A program made the position numbers and the translations under genes. The notes under the pieces were generated by a model, which saw only the letters and a list, made by a program, of their open reading frames with translations, did not search any database and was not told where the DNA came from. Positions 9,287-18,126 of a stretch of 64,000 nucleotides of DNA are shown one piece after another (within the stretch, counting starts at the first letter, position 1; every line of letters starts with the position of its first letter). This stretch comes from Brevibacterium permense (GTDB lineage Bacteria > Actinomycetota > Actinomycetes > Actinomycetales > Brevibacteriaceae): NCBI RefSeq assembly GCF_025506275.1, contig NZ_QYCP01000095.1, positions 1 to 64,000 on the forward strand. Reading direction: 5' to 3'.

Positions 9287-10771
9287 TCAGGCGTGCTCGT
9301 TGACGAGGCCCGTGACCCGGCGGGTGAGCGCGTCCACCTGCGCCGAATCGGCGGCTTCGACGTTGAGCCGGACGAGGGGTTCGGTATTGGACTTGCGCAG
9401 GTTCACCCACCAGTCCGCACCCTGCAGGCCGATACCGTCGAGGTCGTCGACGGTGTTCTCTGGGAAGTCTCCGGCATGCGCGGCGAAGTCGGCGAGCACA
9501 GCGTCGGGGTCGGCGACGGTGAAGTTGATCTCCCCCGACTGCACGAACCGGTCATAGTCGGCAACCAGACGGGAGGCGGGAGCACGTGATTGGGCGAGGG
9601 CGGCGATGAGGTGACAGGCGGCGAGCATTCCCGAGTCCGCCCCGAAGAACTCGTCGAAGTAGAAGTGTGCGGAGTGTTCGCAGGCGAAGACGGCTCCTGT
9701 TTCGCGCATGAGCGTCTTGATGCCCGAATGGCCGACCTTCGACCGCAGTGCGTGTCCGCCGGCAGCGGTGATCGTCTCGGCCACGCTGCGGGAGGTGATG
9801 AGGTTGTGGATGACGGTGGGTCGGTCGTCGCCGAGTGCCCGGGCCCGTGCGATCTCGCGTTCGGCGACGAGTGCGCCGACGGCCGAGGCCGACATCGTCG
9901 CTCCGGTCTCGTCGATGAAGAAGCAGCGGTCGGCGTCCCCGTCGAAGACGAGTCCGAGATCGGCGCCGTTGTCGACGACAGCGCGTGCCGCGTCGACGAG
10001 GTTCTCGGGATTGAGCGGGTTCGCCTCGTGGTTGGGGAAGGTCCCGTCGAGTTCGGTGAAGAGGCCGATGACGCCGAAGGGCACCGAGGCGGCCCCCGCG
10101 TCCGTGCCGAAGACCTCCCCGAGGAGGCGCCCGGCCATGCCGTTTCCGGCGTCGAGCACGATCGACAGTCCCGTGACCTCGTGGACGTGGGTGAGTTCGC
10201 GGATCCGTGCCGCGTACTGCTCCCGCATCCGGGATGCGGCAGTCTCATCTTCGGCGATGGTCCGGCCGTCGGTCTGTGGTGCCGTGATCGCGAGTTCCCT
10301 GACTCGCGAAAGTCCGGAGGCCAGGCTGACTCCGGCGGCGCGAGGTCCGCAGATCTTGATCCCGTTGTAGTCGGCGGGATTGTGACTGGCTGTGATCATA
10401 GCGCCGGGCAGATCGAAGATGCCCGAGGCGAAGTAGAGCTGATCGGTCGAGCACAGCCCCAGCAGGACGGCCGTCGAGCCGGCGGCGTCGACTCCCGCGG
10501 CGAAGGAGTGGGCGAATCCGGGAGAGCTCGGTCGCATATCGTGGCCGATGACCACCTCGGTGGCGGTGTGGATCTCAGCCATGGCTCGGGCCGTTGCCCA
10601 GCCGAGGGCGAACAGGATGTCCTCGTCGAGCTGGTCGGGAATGCGACCGCGGATGTCGTAGGCTCCGACGGCGGCGTCGAGGGCAGCCGTCCGGGCTCGT
10701 CCGAGTTCGGAGTCGGTCGGGATCTGTTGGGCGGGTTCGATTCGGGTCGAGTCCGGCTCGCTGTGGCTCAT
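9287..10771 (-). CDS. manB: Phosphomannomutase/phosphoglucomutase
   Basis: Predicted 494 residues of the alpha-D-phosphohexomutase family, which interconverts mannose-6-phosphate and mannose-1-phosphate (or the glucose equivalents) for GDP-mannose and polysaccharide supply. The phosphoserine loop TASHNP has its Ser at residue 129; the metal loop DGDADR lies near residue 280, the sugar loop appears as CEHSAH, and the phosphate-binding SNTEP motif is near the C-terminus. The ATG overlaps the DUF3499 stop (ATGA), so the two are translated together. With manA at 20657 it covers the mannose-phosphate branch. Substrate preference between mannose and glucose cannot be told from sequence alone. Confidence 0.93.
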   Translation of the reverse strand: MSHSEPDSTRIEPAQQIPTDSELGRARTAALDAAVGAYDIRGRIPDQLDEDILFALGWATARAMAEIHTATEVVIGHDMRPSSPGFAHSFAAGVDAAGSTAVLLGLCSTDQLYFASGIFDLPGAMITASHNPADYNGIKICGPRAAGVSLASGLSRVRELAITAPQTDGRTIAEDETAASRMREQYAARIRELTHVHEVTGLSIVLDAGNGMAGRLLGEVFGTDAGAASVPFGVIGLFTELDGTFPNHEANPLNPENLVDAARAVVDNGADLGLVFDGDADRCFFIDETGATMSASAVGALVAEREIARARALGDDRPTVIHNLITSRSVAETITAAGGHALRSKVGHSGIKTLMRETGAVFACEHSAHFYFDEFFGADSGMLAACHLIAALAQSRAPASRLVADYDRFVQSGEINFTVADPDAVLADFAAHAGDFPENTVDDLDGIGLQGADWWVNLRKSNTEPLVRLNVEAADSAQVDALTRRVTGLVNEHA

Positions 10772-11139
10772 GAGTCGCCGATGATGCGCAGGTGACCGTG
10801 TCGACGTCCCGAAACGGCCGGATCGTCGGCCGGTCGCGGTGCGTTCCGGGCCGGGGTCTGATCGGCGCGATCGGCGGCCTCGCGCACGGCGTCGGCGATC
10901 GCCAGCAGGTCGTCATGGCTGCGTTCGGGCGGGGCCTGCCCGGAGTCGACGCGGATGAGCTGCCAATCCACTGGCGGGGTCAGCTTCGCCGCATGTTCGG
11001 CGCACAGGTCATGAGCGCCCGGTTCGGCGCGCCTGCCCAGAGGTCCGATGACGACGGTCGCATCGGCGTGCACGTACGTCATAGTGGCGGCGGCGGGGCG
11101 CGAACAGCTGACTTTTGAACACATTCTCACGGCTGACAC
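10768..11139 (-). CDS. DUF3499 family protein
   Basis: Predicted 123 residues. The start MSAVRMCSKVSCSRPAAAT (Val codon first) and the GPLGRRAEPGAHDLCAEHA stretch match DUF3499, a small Cys-containing family conserved in actinobacteria (Rv3258c-like). Four Cys and His residues (two early Cys, then CAEH) could form a zinc site; this is inference. I chose GTG at 11139 because it gives the family's usual N-terminus and because a -10-like TAGAGT ends 8 nt upstream, which suits a leaderless mRNA; GTG at 11130 and ATG at 11124 are alternatives. The stop overlaps the manB ATG. Function unknown. Confidence 0.85.
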   Translation of the reverse strand: MSAVRMCSKVSCSRPAAATMTYVHADATVVIGPLGRRAEPGAHDLCAEHAAKLTPPVDWQLIRVDSGQAPPERSHDDLLAIADAVREAADRADQTPARNAPRPADDPAVSGRRHGHLRIIGDS

Positions 11140-11212
11140 AGTCCCACACTCTACACGCCGCACCCCGCCGATTCGCTCAGGCACGGCGGCACCGCACGTA
11201 GAATGAAGTGCT
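11140..11212. promoter_or_regulatory. Divergent promoters with -10 boxes next to both start codons
   Basis: TAGAGT (minus strand, 11153-11148) lies 8 nt before the DUF3499 GTG, and TAGAAT (plus strand, 11199-11204) lies 8 nt before the metallopeptidase-family ATG. Both hexamers fit the actinobacterial TANNNT -10 consensus, and the spacing puts the transcription start at or next to the start codon. No clear -35 boxes are seen. Confidence 0.5.
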
Positions 11213-11575
11213 ATGAGACCAAGGCGACATCGCGACCGACATGGGCGGGGTCTGCGGTCTCCGCTGCACCGGGCCGAGGTGCCCGCGCGGCTGAGTCGGG
11301 CGGAGAGTTTTGCGAAGGTCGCGGCCGCCGAATTCGCCCGCATGCGCAGGCACGAACCCGTCCTCCTCGCCGAGGTGGTGCTGGCCGTCGATTCCGTCCC
11401 ACCGGCGAGTTCGACCGAACCGAGCTTCGGCCGTGTGTTCCCGGCGGCAGGGGACCGTCCCACCCATATCGTCCTCTATCGGCGGGTGATCGAAGATCAT
11501 GCCGGCAGTGACGCCCGGGATGCGCTCATCGCCGAGGTGGTGGCGGACCAGGTCGATATCCTCCGTCGCACCTGA
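11213..11575 (+). CDS. Metallopeptidase-family protein lacking the HExxH motif
   Basis: Predicted 120 residues, Arg-rich at the N-terminus. The central part resembles the actinobacterial metallopeptidase-like family that includes Rv3259, and its place between DUF3499 and the whiB operon matches the mycobacterial order Rv3258c-Rv3259-whiB2. In zinc-dependent relatives the C-terminus carries HExxH; here the matching position reads LIAEVVADQVD, with no His, so peptidase activity is unlikely. The ATG at 11213 has no Shine-Dalgarno sequence but a TAGAAT hexamer 8 nt upstream. It converges on the DUF5719 gene with a 37-bp gap. Role unknown. Confidence 0.72.
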   Translation: MRPRRHRDRHGRGLRSPLHRAEVPARLSRAESFAKVAAAEFARMRRHEPVLLAEVVLAVDSVPPASSTEPSFGRVFPAAGDRPTHIVLYRRVIEDHAGSDARDALIAEVVADQVDILRRT

Positions 11576-11612
11576 GATCCGCAGTCTCCGCAGGAACCTG
11601 GTTCGCGAGACC

Positions 11613-13070
11613 TCAGCCGAGCCGGATATCGCGGTAGGCCACACCTGCCGGGGCAGGCGCCGGGACGACCGTGGAGATTCCGTCTTCGGTGGTCACGACG
11701 AGGGTCGCATGCACCCCATCGGCCTGTGAGCCCGAGGCTTGGGATCCTTTGAGGACGAGTGCGCGCACCGACTCCTCGGAGACGTCGCTCGGATTGAGCA
11801 CGGTCGTTCCCGTCGGGTTGAGGTCGATCGATTGAGGATCGGTCAGCGAACCGTCGTCGAGCATTCCCTGCACCTGCACATGTCCCTGACCGGGCGAGAG
11901 GTTCAGGGATGACTCACCGGTGCGAGGAAGCGCCAGAATCTGGGTCTCGGCGAGGGAATCGGTCGACGGGATGCTGCCGAAGTCGGCGGCTCCCTTCTCT
12001 CCGTCCTTGCCGATGAAGGCTCCGGCCTGGACGCGCTGAGAGGATTCGACGACGAGGCTCGTGGCGTCGAGATCCCCGAGATCGGCCTCGGCGACACCGC
12101 GGCCGACAACGGTCATCGAGGAACGGGGAATGTCGATCTCTCCGTCCGGCCCGTACGCCTTCAGGGATACCTCGGCGAGGTCGCTGCTCGGGTTCGCAAC
12201 CCGGACTCGCGCGTCCTTGCCGCTGAGCCCGGTGAGCACCTGCTGGCGATCGGCCCCTGCCCCGCCGGCAGCGAGGTCGATGCCCTGCGGTTTGAGTCCG
12301 TCGAGGACGGTCTCCTGGACGGAACCGGCCAGGACTCCGCCGTCGACGGTGACGTCGACGGCGAGGGCCTCGGCACCCCCTGCCAGCCCGCCCAGCGGGA
12401 CGGCACGCTGCTGACCGGCCTTGATGCTGAGTTCGGTCGGTTCGGCGGATTCGCCGCCCGGAGTCATGAGCGCAACCTTCGCCTGCACGGGAACGTCTCC
12501 CGGGTTGCTCAGCAGCAGCTGCGAGTTCGAGCCGGTGGCTCCGGATCCGGCGACGATCCGGAAGCTGCTCGATGCCTGGGCGCAGGTGAGGGTGGCCAGG
12601 CCCGTGAGGTCACCGGAGCTGCCTTCGACGGTTTCGAGACCGGTTGTCAGGGCAGGAGCCCCAGGACGGGCGAAACCGGTGACGAGCTTCGTCGAGTCGA
12701 TGCTGTCGTCCCCGGAGACGAAGCCCTGGCCGGAAGGATTGTCGAAGTCGATCGAACCGCCGAGATCGGCGACCTGGAGACGAGCCGAGGAGGTCGATCC
12801 GTCTGCGGCGCCGATCGGCGCGGAGGCGGAGACGACACGGGTCGAGACCTTCGAATCGTCGACGAATTCGGCGTCGGTGCCTTCGGCTTCTCCTGCTGTG
12901 AGCAGGGGGCCGGGACAGACGACGCGGGTGTCGGCGGTGGGCATGCGCACCTGTTCCGGACTGCGGTCCAGCGTGCCGGGGGTCAACGGGGTGAGGAACG
13001 AGGTCATGGCCACGAGCACCCCGGGCACGGCGATGGCCGTGAAGGTGACGATGCTGCGCTGGTGCTTCAT
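11613..13070 (-). CDS. DUF5719 family secreted/membrane-anchored protein
   Basis: Predicted 485 residues. A single N-terminal hydrophobic segment (about residues 8-28) serves as signal peptide or anchor. The rest is an extracytoplasmic region rich in beta-strand-like Val, Ser and Gly patterns and matches DUF5719. The ATG overlaps the stop of the glycosyltransferase upstream (ATGA), so the two are almost certainly made together. DUF5719 proteins occur next to this type of giant membrane glycosyltransferase across actinobacteria, which suggests a surface role in glycan assembly. The function is not established. Confidence 0.82.
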   Translation of the reverse strand: MKHQRSIVTFTAIAVPGVLVAMTSFLTPLTPGTLDRSPEQVRMPTADTRVVCPGPLLTAGEAEGTDAEFVDDSKVSTRVVSASAPIGAADGSTSSARLQVADLGGSIDFDNPSGQGFVSGDDSIDSTKLVTGFARPGAPALTTGLETVEGSSGDLTGLATLTCAQASSSFRIVAGSGATGSNSQLLLSNPGDVPVQAKVALMTPGGESAEPTELSIKAGQQRAVPLGGLAGGAEALAVDVTVDGGVLAGSVQETVLDGLKPQGIDLAAGGAGADRQQVLTGLSGKDARVRVANPSSDLAEVSLKAYGPDGEIDIPRSSMTVVGRGVAEADLGDLDATSLVVESSQRVQAGAFIGKDGEKGAADFGSIPSTDSLAETQILALPRTGESSLNLSPGQGHVQVQGMLDDGSLTDPQSIDLNPTGTTVLNPSDVSEESVRALVLKGSQASGSQADGVHATLVVTTEDGISTVVPAPAPAGVAYRDIRLG

Positions 13071-16000
13071 GCCTGCTGCTCCTCACGGCCGGTCTTCCGC
13101 GTCACATTTCCCGCCCGGCCGAAAGGGATGGCGACGATGAGGCTGAGCAGTCCGAGCACCCATCCGACGATGACGCCGACCGGGTAGAGGGGTGAGGTCA
13201 GCGAGATCTCGACCGTTCCCCCGGCTGCAGGAAGGTCGAATTCGCTTGCCCACGCCTCTTCGCCGGGCTTCGGCTGCGGCAGCGGCTCGCCGTCGATGCT
13301 CGCGGTGATTCCGTGCGCTGCATCGGCGATGGTCAAGGTGCGCCCCTCCTGACCGGCCGGCACCGTCGCGGTGGTGCCCTTCATCGCCGCCGTCGACACC
13401 TGGCCGTCGGCGTCGCGGATGAGAAAACGGCCGCTGTAGGGTTTGTCGACGCGCCACAGCTGCCCGGACGAGGTGGGCCCGACCGGCAGGAGGCCCTCGG
13501 AGACGGATACCGAGTTGGTCAGGCTGCCGGCCTCGGGGCCGACGAGGACGAAATCGACTCCGAGTTCGCCGAGGATGCTGCCGAGGTCACCGGCGTCATC
13601 GGCCGAGAGCGCGGACGCGGCCTGAGCCACTAGCACCTGATCGGGAGTGATCGGCAGCGGGCGGCGCTGCCACGGCCACCCTCCGACGGTTTCTGCCGAG
13701 ACCACCGTCGATGTGCCCAGCACCGTGCCGTCGGCGGAGGAGATGAGGGTGGCCAGAACCTCTCCGTCGACATTGTCCAAGCGGAGGGTGCGCGCTTGGG
13801 TCTCCCCCGCTGCGCGGTCAGCGGCCAGCGCGGGGACGTTGCTGTCGGAGGTCGCGGTGACCGCCTCGGGCGAGGACGTGGCCCGTCCGGCGCCGATGGC
13901 GATGAGCCCGATGGCCGCTACGGTCACGAGCCCGACAAGGCCGCGCATCGGCAGCCGACCGGAAGCCGCGGAGTTTCCCTTGGCCGCACTCTTCGCAGAG
14001 GACGAACCGGCATCTCGGCTGCGCCCGGGGCGGCGGCCCACGGTGCGGTCGGCGCCGAGGGACAGCAGCAGGATCGACCCCAGGCAGACCAGGGTCAGTC
14101 CCGCTGCAGGGTATGAGGCGATGAGGTGGAACGGTCCCGTCTCCGCCGGCAGATGCACCTGGATCGCGGCGACGATGAGACCGCCGACGTAGAGTCCGAC
14201 CGCCCAGGTCAGGCGGGAGAGTTCGAGCCGGGCTTCGATGAGGGTGAAGAAGGCCAGGATGAGCATCGGCAGCATCAGGACCGGCGCCCAGAGTTCGAGG
14301 GTGCCGACAGAGATCCCGCCGAAGCCGAGATCAGAGATCAGCTTCGTCAGCCAGGACATGTCGAGCGGAGCAGGGAACCCGACGGCAAGCAGATAGGTCG
14401 GCGCGGACTCGGTGGCCGTGGTCTGTCCGGGCATCGTGAGAAGAGTTCCCGGTTCGCGGACGACGGCCCACAGCCACGGCCAGCCCAGGAACACGGTCGG
14501 GGCGAGCAGCCACAGATGGCGCAGGCCGCGACCTGCCACGAGAAGCACCGCGGTGCCGAGGACCGTGACCAGCAGGAGCAGTGGAATGCCCGCGGTGATG
14601 ACGAACAGCAGCAGGCCGGTGCCCGCTGCCGCAGCGATCGACCCGCTCTTCAGGCTGCGGCGAAGAGTCAGCACCGCCAGCGGGGCACAGATCCAGACGA
14701 GGATCACACCGAGGCGGCCGTCCGACAGTGCGGCCGTGAACAGCGGAGACGCGATCCACAGCAGTGCGGCGAAGCCGCGCACCCACCGCCGCGCCAGCAC
14801 ACTGCCCGCGCCCGCGTAGGCGGTGATGGCGGCCAGGATCGGTGCGGCCAACAGCAGGGAGCGGACCATGACATCGACATGGCCGAAGAAGAGGAGGGAG
14901 AGCACACCGAGGACAAGGTGGTGGGGGTCGGCCGGGACCGCCGCACCGGTCGAGACGTCGAGGTGACGTCCGAGGAGACGGTCGACGATCTCACCGAGGC
15001 CGATGTCGGTCGAGCCCAGAGCGCCGCCGTCGAGATGGCCGGGGCCGAAGAGTCGGAAGCTGATGACCCCGCTCATCACCACGGCGGCGAGGATCACATA
15101 GGTCAGGGGTGCACGCAGCAGACTGGAACCGCCGGAGATCTCCAGACGGGAGAAGGAGTCGATGGCCTCTTCGGTGTCGCCGACCGGGTTGAGTTCGGCA
15201 TCGGCGTCGGGACCGCCGGTGGGAACCTCAGCCGGACGAGAGTCATCGCTCTCGCCGCTCATCGTCCGGCGCTGAACGGCGAGTTCTTCGTCATCGGCGT
15301 AGAGCGCGGCGACATGTCCGGTGTTCGATCGTCTGGCCACACGGTTGCGACGGGCGTTGGCGCGTCTCAGCGGGGCGGTGGTCGACACATCTGTGGGAAG
15401 GCCGATGAGCGCACCGAGGTGCCACCCGGCAGGACGGAAGTTATTCGACAGCAGCCCGCCGATGACGCGGCCGAGGTGGCCGAGAGCAAGGAGACAGAAG
15501 AGCGAGACCAGCCCCTGGCCGGCGAGGCTGAGACGGTAGCGCTGCTCCGTCCGGATCTGGGACTTCGACCTCGGCGGGTGGGGCGAGGAGCCGAGTCGGG
15601 CAGCGGACGCAGCGGAGATCTCCATCCGTGCACGCGGGGCCAGCAGCACGCGGGCGCCGAGGTCGCGCAGACGACGGGAGTATTCGAGACCGGAATAGGC
15701 GGGACCGAGCACACGGGAGGGTGCCCCGATGCGCTCGAGTTCGATGGTGGCCATGAGCAGGCCAGGCAGGTCGAGGCCCAGAGTTTCGATCTGACTGTCG
15801 CGCTGGCCCTGGTCGATCTCCCCGGAGCCGACGGGGTTGAAACGCTCCCCCGCCGAGGTGGTGCTCACTCCGGCGGAGACGATGCGGCCGGAGCATATGA
15901 GCTTCGGTCCGACGGCGGCGATGGATTCCGTCTCCCCGATGGCGTCGAGCAGCTCATCGAGGCAGTCTGGTTCGGGACGGGAGTCAGGGGTGAGGAACCA

Positions 16001-16168
16001 TAGGAAATCCGACTCTGCGATCTCCGGCATCTCACCGGCTTCGCGGACCGTCCGCCCCCCGAGATCCACCACGGGGGTCTCGGGGTAGTGCGGACGAAGA
16101 GCTGTTTCGAGCTCGACCTTGCTGGCGTCGTCGCCGGCGACGACGACGATGGTGACGGCTTGACTCAC
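13067..16168 (-). CDS. Large membrane glycosyltransferase (GT2-like N-terminus)
   Basis: Predicted 1033 residues. Residues 1-200 resemble a family 2 glycosyltransferase, with an acceptor/donor region around FLWFLTPDSRPEPDCLDELL; the canonical DxD is not obvious and may be degenerate. A hydrophobic helix follows near residue 215, then an acidic cytoplasmic loop, then about 12 further membrane segments, and a periplasmic-type C-terminal domain ending in one more helix. It likely transfers or exports a cell-envelope glycan, but donor and acceptor are unknown. The start is GTG at 16168, overlapping the whiB stop (GTGA); the stop overlaps the DUF5719 start. The three genes therefore form one coupled unit. 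Confidence 0.82.
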   Translation of the reverse strand: MSQAVTIVVVAGDDASKVELETALRPHYPETPVVDLGGRTVREAGEMPEIAESDFLWFLTPDSRPEPDCLDELLDAIGETESIAAVGPKLICSGRIVSAGVSTTSAGERFNPVGSGEIDQGQRDSQIETLGLDLPGLLMATIELERIGAPSRVLGPAYSGLEYSRRLRDLGARVLLAPRARMEISAASAARLGSSPHPPRSKSQIRTEQRYRLSLAGQGLVSLFCLLALGHLGRVIGGLLSNNFRPAGWHLGALIGLPTDVSTTAPLRRANARRNRVARRSNTGHVAALYADDEELAVQRRTMSGESDDSRPAEVPTGGPDADAELNPVGDTEEAIDSFSRLEISGGSSLLRAPLTYVILAAVVMSGVISFRLFGPGHLDGGALGSTDIGLGEIVDRLLGRHLDVSTGAAVPADPHHLVLGVLSLLFFGHVDVMVRSLLLAAPILAAITAYAGAGSVLARRWVRGFAALLWIASPLFTAALSDGRLGVILVWICAPLAVLTLRRSLKSGSIAAAAGTGLLLFVITAGIPLLLLVTVLGTAVLLVAGRGLRHLWLLAPTVFLGWPWLWAVVREPGTLLTMPGQTTATESAPTYLLAVGFPAPLDMSWLTKLISDLGFGGISVGTLELWAPVLMLPMLILAFFTLIEARLELSRLTWAVGLYVGGLIVAAIQVHLPAETGPFHLIASYPAAGLTLVCLGSILLLSLGADRTVGRRPGRSRDAGSSSAKSAAKGNSAASGRLPMRGLVGLVTVAAIGLIAIGAGRATSSPEAVTATSDSNVPALAADRAAGETQARTLRLDNVDGEVLATLISSADGTVLGTSTVVSAETVGGWPWQRRPLPITPDQVLVAQAASALSADDAGDLGSILGELGVDFVLVGPEAGSLTNSVSVSEGLLPVGPTSSGQLWRVDKPYSGRFLIRDADGQVSTAAMKGTTATVPAGQEGRTLTIADAAHGITASIDGEPLPQPKPGEEAWASEFDLPAAGGTVEISLTSPLYPVGVIVGWVLGLLSLIVAIPFGRAGNVTRKTGREEQQA

Positions 16169-16605
16169 ACGACCTTTTTCTTGAGTCGGCGGCGTTCGCG
16201 TTCGGACATTCCGCCCCAGATGCCGAAGCGCTCATCGTTGGCGAGAGCATATTCGAGGCATTCGGAACGGACGTCGCAGGAGGCGCAGACCCGCTTGGCT
16301 TCACGAGTCGATCCGCCTTTCTCCGGGAAGAACGCCTCAGGGTCGGTCTGAGCGCAGAGGGCCTGGTCCTGCCAGGACAGTTCACCGTCGTCTGCGGCTC
16401 CCAGCAGCAGGGACAGCGGAGAGACGGCGGAGTTGTCCGGCGGCAGCGGCGTCAGATCGCTCGGATCGACGGCCAGCGGATCCGGCAGCGTCTCGGGTGT
16501 ACGTGCTCCCGGTTCGATGAACCAGTCTTCGGCACGGCGGGAGGTGACTCCCGGTGCGGCGGTGAAGTCTTCTCTCTCCCGCCATTCTCTCTGTGCACTT
16601 TGCAC
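16165..16605 (-). CDS. WhiB-family iron-sulfur transcription factor (WhiB2-like)
   Basis: Predicted 146 residues from the chosen GTG at 16605, which has AAAGGGG five to six bases upstream; a GTG at 16623 would add six residues. The first ~75 residues are disordered. The Wbl domain has four Cys ligands for a 4Fe-4S cluster at residues 84, 107, 110 and 116 (spacing C-X22-C-X2-C-X5-C), the GIWGG turn at 128-132, and a basic tail for DNA binding. Placement between Rv3259- and FbiB-like genes matches mycobacterial whiB2, which governs cell division and septation. It is the first gene of the glycosyltransferase-DUF5719 operon. Confidence 0.92.
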   Translation of the reverse strand: MQSAQREWREREDFTAAPGVTSRRAEDWFIEPGARTPETLPDPLAVDPSDLTPLPPDNSAVSPLSLLLGAADDGELSWQDQALCAQTDPEAFFPEKGGSTREAKRVCASCDVRSECLEYALANDERFGIWGGMSERERRRLKKKVV

Positions 16606-16954
16606 GGTTTTCCCCTTTCTCACACTCGAGCAGGTCCAGTACCGTGACTGAGGCGATCAGTCCGATGTACGGTCGAATCCTGAAGGATCCCTGCTCGGCG
16701 CGTTCCCCTTAGGTATAAATTACACGCGTGTCATTACCGCCCCGTCAAGCCCTTATGGAGTAACGAGACACCCCGTGAGACGCTATTCGAACACGCGTTC
16801 ACATGCACACGCGCCCGGAACCCCATATATAGGTCACAGCCCAGTCATAGGGCACAACCTGTGGGATTCGCCTGAGCAAACCTGGAGAATTTAGAAAGTG
16901 GGCACCCACAATGGGATTATGGAGAGATGAGAGTGGAATCACCGGTGGCCCGGC
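16606..16954. promoter_or_regulatory. Divergent intergenic region between whiB and cofE
   Basis: About 350 bp without a gene, less GC-rich than its surroundings. It holds an AT-rich TAATTTATACC tract on the minus strand (16722-16712), a possible whiB -10 region, with a 10-bp palindrome ACACGCGTGT at 16722-16731 overlapping it. An imperfect LexA-like box (16787-16802, 10 of 12 consensus positions) lies upstream. On the cofE side there is a short GTGGG/CCCAC dyad at 16898-16909. No cofE promoter can be assigned with confidence. Confidence 0.45.
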
Positions 16955-18082
16955 ATGAATGACCGTCTGCTCACCGTCTACGCGCCTCCCGTCGAGGAAG
17001 AGATCGCGTCGGGTTCCGACCTCCCCGCGATCCTCATCAACGCCCTCCGGCGCAACCGCATCGACCTCAAGGACGGCGATATCCTCGTCGTCGCCTCGAA
17101 AGTCGTCTCCAAGGCCGAGGGACGCCTGCGCACGGTCTCAGATCGTGCCGAGTTCGAGGAGCTCGTCGCGGAGACCGGCACCCACTTGGTCGCTGAACGC
17201 TCCTATCGATCCGGCACCACCGTGCAGATCGTGCGCACCCCGGCGGGCACCGTTCAGGCCGCAGCGGGTCTCGACCAGTCGAACTCCGGCGGAGCCGTCA
17301 TCCTCCACCCGCTCGACAGCGACCGATCCGCCGATGGCCTGCGTCGACGGGTCGAGCAGGCTTTCGAGGTGCGTATCGGTCTGGTCATCTCGGATACGAG
17401 TTCACGGCCGTGGCGGGTCGGGGTCGGCGATATCGCCATCGGTCTGTCCGGGTTCTCCGGTCTCGACGACCAGCGCGGTCGCCCCGACGACGACGGGCGC
17501 GTCCAGACCGTGACGGTGCGCGCGATCGCCGATGAGATCGCAGCGGCCGCCGACTTGGTCAAGGGCTCCTCCCGCGGACTGCCCATGGCGTTGGTCCGCG
17601 GAGCCGGCGGATACCTCGACAACGGTCGCGAAGGCGCCCGTGCGCTCTCCCGCGACCTCGGCGAGGACTGGTTCCGACACGGCCATGTCGAAGCCATTCA
17701 GCGCGGTCTGGGAGTCACCGACCTGCCCGGCAGCGCCCCTGCCGGCGACAACAGCGACGACATCCTCGAAAGGGTGTCTCGAGCGATCCGCGTCGTCCGC
17801 GCCGGGCAGTCGCGGACCCCGGGCCATGCGGCATGGCGGATGCGCATCGAAGGGTCGGGATCGCGGATCACGCTCAGCCCCTCTGACTCGCCGGCGACCG
17901 CTCAGTCGGGCGGCCCGCCCCTGCTCGAGGCGATGGTCGGGCTCGGTTCTCTCGTCGAACGCCTCCATACAGCGCTCTTCGCCGAGGACCTCAGCGCCTC
18001 CACGCGCTATCACTGGGTCGATGGTGAGCTCGGGGCCTTCCCCCGCGGGGTGACGATCGACATCGGCCTCATCGTTCCCTGA
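16955..18082 (+). CDS. cofE: Coenzyme F420-0:L-glutamate ligase
   Basis: Predicted 375 residues. Residues 5-250 match CofE, which adds gamma-linked glutamates to F420-0 using GTP and metal ions. Visible signatures are GDILVVASKVVSKAEGR near residue 40 and DTSSRPWRVGVGDIAIG from residue 147. Mycobacterial FbiB has a C-terminal nitroreductase domain of about 200 residues; here only ~110 residues follow, without recognisable flavin-binding motifs. The usual partner fbiA is not adjacent. The ATG at 16955 lacks a strong Shine-Dalgarno sequence. The TIGR03089 gene follows after 44 bp on the same strand. Confidence 0.88.
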   Translation: MNDRLLTVYAPPVEEEIASGSDLPAILINALRRNRIDLKDGDILVVASKVVSKAEGRLRTVSDRAEFEELVAETGTHLVAERSYRSGTTVQIVRTPAGTVQAAAGLDQSNSGGAVILHPLDSDRSADGLRRRVEQAFEVRIGLVISDTSSRPWRVGVGDIAIGLSGFSGLDDQRGRPDDDGRVQTVTVRAIADEIAAAADLVKGSSRGLPMALVRGAGGYLDNGREGARALSRDLGEDWFRHGHVEAIQRGLGVTDLPGSAPAGDNSDDILERVSRAIRVVRAGQSRTPGHAAWRMRIEGSGSRITLSPSDSPATAQSGGPPLLEAMVGLGSLVERLHTALFAEDLSASTRYHWVDGELGAFPRGVTIDIGLIVP

Positions 18083-18126
18083 CCCTCCCGGCAGATTGCC
18101 CTCGAAACACAAACATGGAAGCGGAT

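Noticed and set aside
14126..16003. 625-residue open frame antisense to the glycosyltransferase
   Set aside because: Composition (Arg, Gly, Glu, Gln rich) is that of a codon shadow; the glycosyltransferase is coupled to both neighbours.
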